NCBI GenBank assembly: GCA_034436045.1 | Contig: DAOTVZ010000321.1 | Span: 1 to 12,787, forward strand | DNA from: H111-94 sp034436045 | GTDB taxonomy: Bacteria > Chloroflexota > Ktedonobacteria > Ktedonobacterales > Ktedonobacteraceae | Length of the DNA stretch: 12,787 nt | Reading direction: 5' to 3' | Shown here: positions 6,547 to 12,787 of the stretch, piece after piece | Layout: each line of letters begins with the position of its first letter | How positions within the stretch are numbered: position 1 is the first letter of the stretch | Notes under the pieces: model-generated | The model's database searches: none | What the model was told of the DNA's origin: nothing | Seen by the model: only the letters and a program-made list of their open reading frames with translations | Made by a program: the position numbers and the translations under genes

Positions 6547-7149
6547 ATGAGCAAAGTTGCTGTTCGCACTTCTACCGCCAACCCGTGGCGTCTCACCACT
6601 GAACGCATCGTTATCGCTGGCGTCCTCGCTGCTATCACTATTATCTTAGGCGTCGTCCCTGGTTTAGGCTTCATTCCCCTTCCTAATGCCGTCGGTAGTG
6701 CAACTACAGAACATATTCCTACTATCGTTGGTGGAGTAATTGGGGGTCCCATTGTAGGTCTTGTCTCCGGCCTGATCTTCGGCATTTTGAGTTTTACACG
6801 TGCTACTATTCCTTTCTTCAAGGATCCGCTGGTAGCTATCCTGCCACGCATCTTCATTGGCCTGACAGCCTGGGCATCTTTTGCCGCATTAGTACGCATC
6901 AATCTTGATCTGGCTGCTATTGTCGCCGGTCTGGTCGGTTCACTCACCAACACCGTACTTGTGCTGGGTATGATCGTCATTCGCGGCTATCTTCCCCCCG
7001 CCGCCATTATACCGATTATCCCGCAAGCCATTGGTGAAGCTATCGTGGCCGCCATCATCACATTGATCGTTACACGTGCGTTCTTTATTATCCAATCGCG
7101 TGTGGTACGTGCCCGCGAGACGAAAGCACGCGAAGAATTGCCTTACTGA
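6547..7149 (+). CDS. ECF transporter S component (substrate-binding membrane protein)
   Basis: This is the substrate-specific subunit of an energy-coupling-factor importer. Such proteins bind a vitamin or related micronutrient with high affinity and dock onto the EcfT-EcfA-EcfA' module. The 200 residues give about six hydrophobic segments. The pattern TTEHIPTIVGGVIGGPIVGLVSGLIFG (53-79 region), the LPRIFIGL stretch (99-106) and SLTNTVLVLG (132-141) match the broad ECF-S family that includes pantothenate-, riboflavin-, folate- and pyrimidine-type members. An Ala/Gly-rich first helix (about 21-40) with small residues fits the EcfT contact surface. The ligand cannot be assigned; the Thr-Asn-Thr motif is most like pantothenate-type members, but this is weak. 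AAGGAG (6534-6539) lies seven bases before the ATG. It is the first gene of the operon, five bases before ecfA1. Confidence 0.85.
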   Translation: MSKVAVRTSTANPWRLTTERIVIAGVLAAITIILGVVPGLGFIPLPNAVGSATTEHIPTIVGGVIGGPIVGLVSGLIFGILSFTRATIPFFKDPLVAILPRIFIGLTAWASFAALVRINLDLAAIVAGLVGSLTNTVLVLGMIVIRGYLPPAAIIPIIPQAIGEAIVAAIITLIVTRAFFIIQSRVVRARETKAREELPY

Positions 7150-7154
7150 GTCGT

Positions 7155-7994
7155 ATGATCACCGTCAATAACGTCACGTTCAACTACAGTGCGCTGGGGG
7201 ATGAAGATACACCCCCAGCCCTTAAAAATGTGAGCCTTCAGATCGGCGAAGGTGAAACCATCGCTATCATCGGTCACAACGGTTCCGGCAAAAGTACGCT
7301 GGTCAAGCTGCTCGCCGCCATTCTGCATCCCACACAGGGCGAAATCCTGGTCGATGACATGCCCACGACCGCCAATGATGAGCGACTATGGGCCATCCGG
7401 CAGCGCGTCGGTATCGTCTTCCAGAATCCCGATGACCAGCTCGTCGCCAACACCGTCATCGACGACATCGCCTTCGGACCGGAAAATCTTGGCTTGCCGC
7501 GTCATGAAATTAACGAGCGCATCAACGAGGCAATGGCGCTGCTAGACCTGGAATCCTATGCCTCAATGGCCATTAGCGAACTTTCCGTAGGACAAAAACA
7601 GCGCGTGGCTATTGCTGGTGTGCTAGCAATGCGCCCACGCTATCTGCTGCTTGATGAGCCAACTACGATGATCTCCGGCCAGACCGCACGCCATCTGCTG
7701 GCAACGGCACATCGATTGGCCCGTGAGCAGGGCATCACAGTTATTCACATTACACATTTCATGCATGAGGTGATTGACTTCCAACGAGTTATCGTGATGG
7801 ATGCCGGACAGGTCATTATGGATGGGACACCGGTGGAGGTTTTCGCGCGCGCCGACCAGCTACAGGCTGTGGGCCTTGCCGTGCCAATGGTGACACGTCT
7901 GGGCCAGCGTCTGCGTCAACGAGGATGGAGTCACCTGCCGGATGTGGTACTCTCAGCCGAACAGTTGAAGGTGGGCCTATGCTCTTTGAGCTAA
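7155..7994 (+). CDS. ecfA1: ECF transporter ATPase EcfA1, with altered signature and D-loop
   Basis: This is one of the two cytoplasmic ABC ATPases that power the ECF importer. The 279 residues contain Walker A GHNGSGKST (40-48), Q-loop Gln90 in VFQNPDDQ, Walker B with Asp167 and Glu168, and switch His201 in HITH. The ABC signature reads LSVGQ (143-147) instead of LSGGQ. The D-loop after DEPTT reads MISG (172-175) instead of the usual MLDP. This chain can therefore supply a full ATP-binding/hydrolysis half-site through its own Walker motifs and His, but it offers a poor signature to its partner. The C-terminal tail (about 235-279) is typical of EcfA proteins and contacts the partner. The start is five bases after the S-component stop with only a weak Shine-Dalgarno, suggesting coupling. 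The C-terminus overlaps the next gene by 16 bases. Confidence 0.93.
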   Translation: MITVNNVTFNYSALGDEDTPPALKNVSLQIGEGETIAIIGHNGSGKSTLVKLLAAILHPTQGEILVDDMPTTANDERLWAIRQRVGIVFQNPDDQLVANTVIDDIAFGPENLGLPRHEINERINEAMALLDLESYASMAISELSVGQKQRVAIAGVLAMRPRYLLLDEPTTMISGQTARHLLATAHRLAREQGITVIHITHFMHEVIDFQRVIVMDAGQVIMDGTPVEVFARADQLQAVGLAVPMVTRLGQRLRQRGWSHLPDVVLSAEQLKVGLCSLS

Positions 7995-8848
7995 AAAATG
8001 TCTTTCATACCTACCTGCGCGGCACACCCTTCGCCAGCGAGGCCCTGCACGGTCTCTCTCTGAGCATCCCTGAGCAGCAAACCATCGCCCTGGTCGGCCC
8101 GACGAAAGCAGGCAAATCGACCGTGGTCGATCTGCTTGCTGGTTTGATCAAGCCCGCTCCTGGCACAGTCTTTTTTGAGGGCAATGATATAGCGGCGAAG
8201 GATTTTGACATGCAGCGCATCCGCACCTCTGTCGGTGTAGTGTTTCAATCGCCCGAAGCACAGATTTTCGAGGAGACGGTTGGCAAGGATGTCTCGTTCG
8301 GGCCACGCCTGAAAAAAGTTCCGCTGGCGGAATCGCGGCGCTTAGTACAGGAGTCGCTAGAGGCAGTCGGCTTGCCTTATGAAGATTTTCGCACGCGCTA
8401 CACCTATGCCTTGAGCGGTGGACAGAAGCGGCGGGTTGCCATTGCCGGTGTGCTGGCTCTGCAACCAAAAGTGATCATTTTTGATGAACCTGCTGCCGGA
8501 CTCGACCCACGTGGGCGACGCGAACTGCTGGCTCTGATCAACACCCTGCGGCAACGTCACTCAATGACCATTATCTATGTCTCCAGCGGCCTGGATGATG
8601 TGATCGAGATTGCCGATGTTATTCACATCCTGTATCATGGCAAAGTGGCCTTTAGCGGCACGCCACGCGAAATTCTGGCGCACGCCGAAGAACTGGCGGC
8701 AATGGATATCGCGCTACCGGAAGCAACACAGATCGCCCTCTCCCTGCGCGACATCATACCAAATATGCGCACCGATGTTCTCACGCTAGATGAATTAGAA
8801 CATGAAGTTGTACAGATGCAAAGTATACTGCCGAGAAAAAGCCTATGA
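7979..8848 (+). CDS. ecfA2: ECF transporter ATPase EcfA2, lacking the switch histidine
   Basis: This is the second ABC ATPase of the ECF module, 289 residues from the chosen start. It has a Walker A of slightly unusual composition, GPTKAGKST (40-48), Q-loop Gln90 in VFQSPEAQ, a consensus LSGGQ signature (145-149), Walker B with Asp169 and Glu170, and an intact GLDP D-loop (174-177). The switch (H-loop) histidine is replaced by Ser203: the segment reads YVSSGLDDV where relatives have VTH-x-M-x-DV. It therefore complements EcfA1, giving its partner a good signature while its own hydrolytic site is compromised. The start at 7979 is chosen over an in-frame ATG at 7925 because MLFELKNV is the family N-terminus and AAGGTGGG sits just upstream. 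The stop overlaps ecfT by four bases (ATGA). Confidence 0.93.
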   Translation: MLFELKNVFHTYLRGTPFASEALHGLSLSIPEQQTIALVGPTKAGKSTVVDLLAGLIKPAPGTVFFEGNDIAAKDFDMQRIRTSVGVVFQSPEAQIFEETVGKDVSFGPRLKKVPLAESRRLVQESLEAVGLPYEDFRTRYTYALSGGQKRRVAIAGVLALQPKVIIFDEPAAGLDPRGRRELLALINTLRQRHSMTIIYVSSGLDDVIEIADVIHILYHGKVAFSGTPREILAHAEELAAMDIALPEATQIALSLRDIIPNMRTDVLTLDELEHEVVQMQSILPRKSL

Positions 8849-9678
8849 TCGAACTTTCGCGTAATGTCACTTTCGGGCAATATATTAATAATGGCTCGGC
8901 GCTCTCACGCATGGACCCGCGCACCAAGATATTCTGCGCGATACTCCTCATCGCGCTCACTTCTATCGTCAGCCATTTCAGTGCTTTCGCTCTTTGCCTG
9001 CTCTTCTGCATCGCATTACAGCGCAGTTCTCGCATCTCCACCGCCTATGTACTGGGAAGTTTCAGACCTTTTATTGGATTCCTGATTTTCATCTTTTTTA
9101 TTGAGGTGCTTTTCTTCCAGAATCCCCCTCACACGCCTCTACTCTGGCACTGGTGGATTCTCTCTATCTCAACACTCGGTATCATTACAAGCATTCTCAC
9201 CATCATCCGCGTGCTGTTCCTCTACTATCTGGTCTCAATGCTCACCTTCACCACCTCGCTGGTAGACCTGACCGATGGCTCCGAAGCGCTCCTTGCTCCC
9301 CTGCAACGCATCGGCATTCCTATCAGCGCACTGGTGATGGTGATGGTAATTGCCTTCAAATTTGTGCCGATCTTCGTCACCGAGGTTGAGCGTCTGATGA
9401 AGGCGCAAACGGCGCGCGGCGTGCGCTTCGATCAGGGCAATTTTATCCAGCGCACCATGAAAATTGCGCCCTTGATGGTGCCACTCTTTATCAGTGGCTT
9501 CAAACGTGCATCGGTATTGAGTACGGCGATGGAGGCGCGTTGCTACGGCAATCATAAAGGCTGGCAACGCAGCAAACGCCGCGAACTGCACTTCGAGCGC
9601 TTTGACGCCATCGTTCTCATCAGCACTGTGTCGTTCTGTATCGTCACTCTTCTCGTCAACTTTTTCGTTCCCATTTAG
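8845..9678 (+). CDS. ecfT: ECF transporter transmembrane coupling protein EcfT
   Basis: This is the membrane scaffold of the ECF importer. It links S-component toppling to ATP hydrolysis through two coupling helices that sit in grooves of the ATPases. The 277 residues begin with the family motif SRMDPRTKIF (21-30). Hydrophobic segments lie at about 30-56, 70-92, 105-133, 155-178 and 255-275, and a cytoplasmic helical region at about 180-245. The first coupling motif is Ala190-Arg191-Gly192 in AQTARGVRFD. The second is Ala231-Arg232-Cys233 in AMEARCYG, where relatives usually have Gly after the Arg. The arginines are kept, so coupling should be intact. It is translationally coupled to ecfA2. 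The order S-A1-A2-T in one operon suggests a dedicated rather than shared (group II) ECF module, although a group II module can also carry a neighbouring S gene. Confidence 0.93.
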   Translation: MIELSRNVTFGQYINNGSALSRMDPRTKIFCAILLIALTSIVSHFSAFALCLLFCIALQRSSRISTAYVLGSFRPFIGFLIFIFFIEVLFFQNPPHTPLLWHWWILSISTLGIITSILTIIRVLFLYYLVSMLTFTTSLVDLTDGSEALLAPLQRIGIPISALVMVMVIAFKFVPIFVTEVERLMKAQTARGVRFDQGNFIQRTMKIAPLMVPLFISGFKRASVLSTAMEARCYGNHKGWQRSKRRELHFERFDAIVLISTVSFCIVTLLVNFFVPI

Positions 9679-9694
9679 ACATCGGAGGCATGGT

Positions 9695-10987
9695 ATGCTC
9701 TCTCCACTTTCTTCATCCTGCAAGGCGGCCATTCTATACTCCGCCGAGTCTCTCCTGGACGAAGCGGTTGCCTTTTTACAGGGCATGCTGCGTATTCCCA
9801 CCGTCAATCCGCCCGGCAAGGCCTATCCCGAATGCGCGCACTACATCGGGCAACATCTGTACAACCTCGGCTACACGGTGGAGTATATCGATCTCAATCC
9901 GGCGGATGTAGCCGAACTTGCCCCCTACGGAGAGGGGTTGCCACGCACCAACGTCATCGGACGGCTCACCGGTTCTCATAGCCGTCCCCTCATACACTTT
10001 AATGGGCATATGGACGTTGTTCCCGTCACCCCCGGCTGGTCAGCCGACCCCTTTGGGGGAGAGATACGCAATGGACGCATCTATGGACGCGGCGCAGCCG
10101 ACATGAAAGGTGGTTTAGCAGCGCAAGTCTACGCCATCGAGGCCATCCGGCGCGCCGGTTTCACGCTACAGGGCACAGTGGAGCAGAGCGGCGTGGTGGA
10201 TGAAGAGAGTACGGGCAATCGCAACGCCGGTATGGGCTACCTGGTTGAACAGGGCTATATTGCCGCCGGTCGCACCGATTATGTCGTGATTACCGAGCCG
10301 CTCAACGTCGATAACATCTGCCTGGGCCATCGCGGTGCAATCTGGGGCGAGATCACCACCTTCGGGCGTCAATCACATGGCAGTACGCCGGAGCGCGGTA
10401 TCAACGCAGTTGAGAACATGGCATGCTTTATCGCCAGTGCCACCAGCGAACTCAAGCCTCGTTTGCAGCAGCGCATCAATCGCTATCCCGTTGTGCCATC
10501 CGGCGCGCAGGCTGCCAGTCTGACCTTCACCATGCTCAACGGAGGCACCAACGTCAATAGCGTACCAGATCGCTGTACCGTCTCCTTCGACCGTCGCCTG
10601 GTGACAGACGAACGGCTGGAAGACGCTCGCCGCGAAATACAGGAGTTATTGGAGCGGCACGCGCAGGATGTACCGGATTTCAGCTATAAATATAGCGAAC
10701 GCTATGCCACCAACCCGACCTGGGTACGCGAGGATACACCGCTTGTGCAGGCATTCACCGAAGCTGTGCAGGACGTACTGGGCCGCGCTCCCGGCTATGT
10801 GTGCAGCCCCGGCAGCGACGATCAGCGCTTCGTCGTACATAATGCTGGTATCGAGCAATGTATCGTCTACGGCCCCGGCGAGATCACGCAAACGCACATT
10901 ATCGATGAATCGCTGGCCCTCGATGATCTCTTGCATGCTATTCAGGTGATGGCGCTGGCAACTGCAATGCTGTCAGGTATTGAGTGA
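9695..10987 (+). CDS. M20-family metallopeptidase/amidohydrolase (ArgE/DapE-like)
   Basis: This is a cytoplasmic di-zinc hydrolase of the ArgE/DapE/carboxypeptidase G2 group that cleaves an amide bond such as an N-acyl amino acid or dipeptide. The product is 430 residues. Metal and catalytic residues are all visible: His105 and Asp107 in GHMDVVP, bridging Asp136 in GAADMKGG, catalytic Glu170 and metal Glu171 in VVDEEST, Glu201 in VVITEP and His401 near the C-terminus. The inserted lid/dimerisation domain (about 212-330) contains His228 in RQSHGSTPERG. The start at 9695 is preferred because CGGAGG lies six bases upstream and the longer frame would run back into ecfT. It begins 16 bases after ecfT, so it is probably co-transcribed with the importer. 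The substrate is unknown. Biosynthetic ArgE or DapE is possible but the location favours salvage or catabolism of an imported amide. Confidence 0.9.
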   Translation: MLSPLSSSCKAAILYSAESLLDEAVAFLQGMLRIPTVNPPGKAYPECAHYIGQHLYNLGYTVEYIDLNPADVAELAPYGEGLPRTNVIGRLTGSHSRPLIHFNGHMDVVPVTPGWSADPFGGEIRNGRIYGRGAADMKGGLAAQVYAIEAIRRAGFTLQGTVEQSGVVDEESTGNRNAGMGYLVEQGYIAAGRTDYVVITEPLNVDNICLGHRGAIWGEITTFGRQSHGSTPERGINAVENMACFIASATSELKPRLQQRINRYPVVPSGAQAASLTFTMLNGGTNVNSVPDRCTVSFDRRLVTDERLEDARREIQELLERHAQDVPDFSYKYSERYATNPTWVREDTPLVQAFTEAVQDVLGRAPGYVCSPGSDDQRFVVHNAGIEQCIVYGPGEITQTHIIDESLALDDLLHAIQVMALATAMLSGIE

Positions 10988-11012
10988 CGAGTTGTTTAAG
11001 GTGGAGAATACC

Positions 11013-12485
11013 ATGCAGACACAACACACTGCACAAACCTTTGAGCAGGCATTTCCGACCGGCATAACCTATCGCCTCTTCATTGGAGGAGAGTGGGTTG
11101 AGAGTACGGAACAGATCGAGATTCGTTTCCCCTATGATCGCAAACTACTGGTCGGGCGCGTCGCCTGGGCCACGCAACAGCATGTAGAGCAGGCGCTGAT
11201 ATGCGCGAAAGAGGGTGCAAAGGTCATGGCCTCGTGGCCACTCCATCGCCGTGCCGCCCTATTGCACCGTGTCGCCGATCTGATCGAGACCAACACCGAA
11301 CGTTTTGCCGCGCTCATCACCTATGAGGTCGGGAAACCAATCAAGGATGCTCGTTTGGAGATTGCGCGCGCCGTCGCCGCCGTGCGCCTCTCGGCAGAGG
11401 AGGCCACGCGCATTCACGGCGAGGTGGTGCCGATGGATGCCGTCCCTGGCGGCGAAGGGCGCATCGCCTACACCGTGCGTCGCCCCCTCGGTATCATCGC
11501 GGGCATCACTGGCTTTAATTTTCCTCTGCTGCTCGACTGCCACAAAATCGCTCCCGCGCTGGCAGCAGGTAATGCTATTATCCTCAAGCCAGCACCCGAC
11601 ACGCCCATCACCGCGCTGGAACTGGCAAAACTTTTCGAGCAAGCAGGCGCACCGCCCGGCTCGTTGAGTGTGTTGGCCGGTGGCGATGCCATTGGCGAAG
11701 CGCTGGTACGCGATGAGCGCGTTGCTATGATTACCTTCACGGGCAGTTCAGCCGTCGGCAAATATATCCGCTCGGTTGCAGGCTACAAGCGCGTGGCCCT
11801 GGAACTTGGCAATAACTCGCCCTTGATTATCGAGCCGGATGCCGACCTGGAACGAGCGGTCGCGCGTGTCGTAGCCGGTGGTTATTATGCTGTCGGGCAA
11901 GCCTGTATCGCTGTCCAGCGCATCTACGCCCATCGCGCTATCTGTGACGAGTTTGCACAACGTCTCGCCGCACAAGTCAGTCGCTTGCGCACAGGCGACC
12001 CACGAGACCCCAATACCGATAGTTCCACACTCATCAGCGAACAGGCCACCCGGCGCGTTCTCTCTGTATTGCGTGACGCCCAGGAGCGCGGCGCAAAATT
12101 GCTGGTTGGGGGCACACTGACCGCCGATGGCTGCATCACCCCTGCTGTCCTACTCGGTGTCACACCCGATATGCTGATTTGCCAGCACGAACTGTTCGGC
12201 CCAGCCGTCGCCATCGCGCCCTACGACAACCTTGACGAAGCCATCGAACTGGCGAATAGCACCCCCTATGGCTTGCAGGCCGGTATTTTCACCAACAATC
12301 TCAAAGCCGCCCTCTATGCAGCCGAAAAACTCGACTTCGGCGGCGTTCACATCAACGAGGTTTCCAGCTACCGTGCCGACCACATGCCCTACGGCGGCAT
12401 CAAAGCCAGTGGCATGGGCCGCGAAGGGCCACGCTACGCTATCGAAGAAATGACGGAGACGAAGATTATTGTTATTACCAACTAA
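11013..12485 (+). CDS. NAD(P)-dependent aldehyde dehydrogenase
   Basis: This enzyme oxidises an aldehyde to a carboxylate with NAD(P). It has 490 residues from the chosen start, normal for the family. Conserved elements are the oxyanion Asn169 in GFNFP, cofactor Lys192 in LKPAPDTP, the Rossmann motif FTGSSAVGK (242-250), general base Glu264, nucleophile Cys298 in GQACIAVQRI, and Glu393 in HELFGP. The usual ELGG reads ELGN. The GQxCI-x-VQRI motif and the C-terminal HMPYGGIKASGMGREG resemble the lactaldehyde/phosphonoacetaldehyde/GapN-like branch, but this does not fix the substrate. A TTG start overlapping the previous stop is open, yet ATG 11013 has GGAG six bases upstream and is preferred. 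The gap to the M20 gene is 25 bases, consistent with the same operon. It ends three bases from a convergent gene. Confidence 0.92.
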   Translation: MQTQHTAQTFEQAFPTGITYRLFIGGEWVESTEQIEIRFPYDRKLLVGRVAWATQQHVEQALICAKEGAKVMASWPLHRRAALLHRVADLIETNTERFAALITYEVGKPIKDARLEIARAVAAVRLSAEEATRIHGEVVPMDAVPGGEGRIAYTVRRPLGIIAGITGFNFPLLLDCHKIAPALAAGNAIILKPAPDTPITALELAKLFEQAGAPPGSLSVLAGGDAIGEALVRDERVAMITFTGSSAVGKYIRSVAGYKRVALELGNNSPLIIEPDADLERAVARVVAGGYYAVGQACIAVQRIYAHRAICDEFAQRLAAQVSRLRTGDPRDPNTDSSTLISEQATRRVLSVLRDAQERGAKLLVGGTLTADGCITPAVLLGVTPDMLICQHELFGPAVAIAPYDNLDEAIELANSTPYGLQAGIFTNNLKAALYAAEKLDFGGVHINEVSSYRADHMPYGGIKASGMGREGPRYAIEEMTETKIIVITN

Positions 12486-12488
12486 TCG

Positions 12489-12787
12489 CTAGCGTTGCCG
12501 TCTGGCCCAGGGCAGACCCTCTATAATGGCAGCACGCATTTCAGCAGTGAAGCCATACCAGTCGGCAACGGCATCATCGGCCTGCTGCTGCAAGGCAACA
12601 AATTGGTTCCAGTGCTGCTGCGCCTGCTGAGAGAGTTGCTCATATTGTGTCAGCCAGGCAGCAGCAGCAATGGGGTCGGGCAATTGCCATTGCAACGCTT
12701 GCTCCCATGTTTCCTGCTCGCGCTCCGGCTCACTCAAAAATAGTGCCAGCACACGAGCAAATGCCTGTGCATTCGGATGGGTAGAGG
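12489..12787 (-). CDS. C-terminal end of an unidentified protein, possibly a DNA methylase-type protein (partial)
   Basis: An uninterrupted minus-strand frame enters from the right edge and gives the last 98 residues of a larger protein, ending GLPWARRQR. The visible part is rich in Gln, Ala and Trp. It has a probable coiled-coil helix around QYEQLSQQAQQHWNQFVALQ, followed by DDAVADWYGFTAEMRAAIIEGLP. A helix followed by 'Asp-x-x-Val-x-x-Trp/Leu-Tyr-Gly-Phe/Leu-Thr-x-Glu' is common at the C-terminus of large N6-adenine methylase or type IIG restriction proteins, where it reads LVYxLYGLTEEE. That similarity is the only basis for the suggestion. An internal GTG could start an 87-residue ORF, but codons continue upstream without a stop, so it is treated as truncated by the window. 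It converges tail-to-tail on the aldehyde dehydrogenase gene with no terminator visible between them. Confidence 0.5.
   Translation of the reverse strand, partial: STHPNAQAFARVLALFLSEPEREQETWEQALQWQLPDPIAAAAWLTQYEQLSQQAQQHWNQFVALQQQADDAVADWYGFTAEMRAAIIEGLPWARRQR

Noticed and set aside
7925..7978. Earlier in-frame ATG giving ecfA2 an 18-residue longer N-terminus
   Set aside because: The extra residues lie entirely within the ecfA1 coding sequence, are unlike EcfA N-termini, and a good Shine-Dalgarno precedes the ATG at 7979.
9602..9694. Earlier in-frame start for the M20 hydrolase
   Set aside because: It would overlap ecfT by 77 bases and add a Ser/Phe/Arg-rich segment. CGGAGG with six-base spacing marks the ATG at 9695.
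10980..11012. TTG start for the aldehyde dehydrogenase overlapping the M20 stop
   Set aside because: Coupling is possible, but the added 11 residues are not part of the family and the ATG at 11013 has GGAG at good spacing.
12487..12494. Eight-base palindrome CGCTAGCG between the convergent genes
   Set aside because: It is too short for a terminator and has no T-tract on either side; likely chance.

Overview
The window reads as a bacterial chromosome segment of moderate GC content carrying two co-directional plus-strand operons and the end of a convergent gene. The divergent aa3-type oxidase genes, the SCO/CtaG/CtaB assembly set and the style of the intergenic DNA would suit an aerobic Chloroflexota (Ktedonobacteria-like) or similar terrestrial Gram-positive-type bacterium. 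That placement is an impression from the protein sequences, not a demonstrated assignment. There are no tRNA, rRNA or CRISPR features and no intact mobile element.

Region 1 (1-6239) is a cytochrome c oxidase operon. It starts with the last 22 codons of an unidentified upstream gene, followed by coxB (subunit II, CuA), coxA (subunit I), a small subunit III-like protein, ctaG (copper/assembly), an SCO-type thioredoxin-fold copper chaperone and ctaB (heme O synthase). coxB and coxA overlap by 4 bases and the other spacings are short, so the block supplies the catalytic core plus the proteins that insert CuA, CuB and heme. A 20-base-arm inverted repeat lies between the subunit III gene and ctaG. 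A 13-bp hairpin with a T-rich tail after ctaB is a plausible operon terminator. Subunit I keeps every metal ligand and the D-channel residues, but it has Phe at the position of the K-channel lysine and carries an extra two-helix N-terminal extension.

Region 2 (6240-6546) is a regulatory gap. It holds a near-consensus promoter (TTGACA, 18 bases, TATACT) and about 205 nt of leader. The leader can fold into a long outer helix around an inner hairpin. It also contains a well-spaced Shine-Dalgarno sequence followed by a 41-codon frame that opens at CTG and stops inside the outer helix.

Region 3 (6547-12485) looks like one transcription unit encoding a complete ECF-type vitamin/micronutrient importer (S component, two ATPases, EcfT). 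It is followed without an obvious break by an M20-family amidohydrolase and an aldehyde dehydrogenase. The two ATPases carry complementary defects: EcfA1 has LSVGQ and an altered D-loop, and EcfA2 lacks the switch histidine. The heterodimer should therefore have one consensus and one degenerate ATP site. The combination suggests uptake of an amide-containing compound, its hydrolysis, and oxidation of an aldehyde product. The substrate cannot be read from the sequence.

Region 4 (12489-12787, minus strand) is the C-terminal 98 residues of a gene that continues beyond the window. Its end weakly resembles the C-termini of large N6-adenine DNA methylase/restriction proteins.
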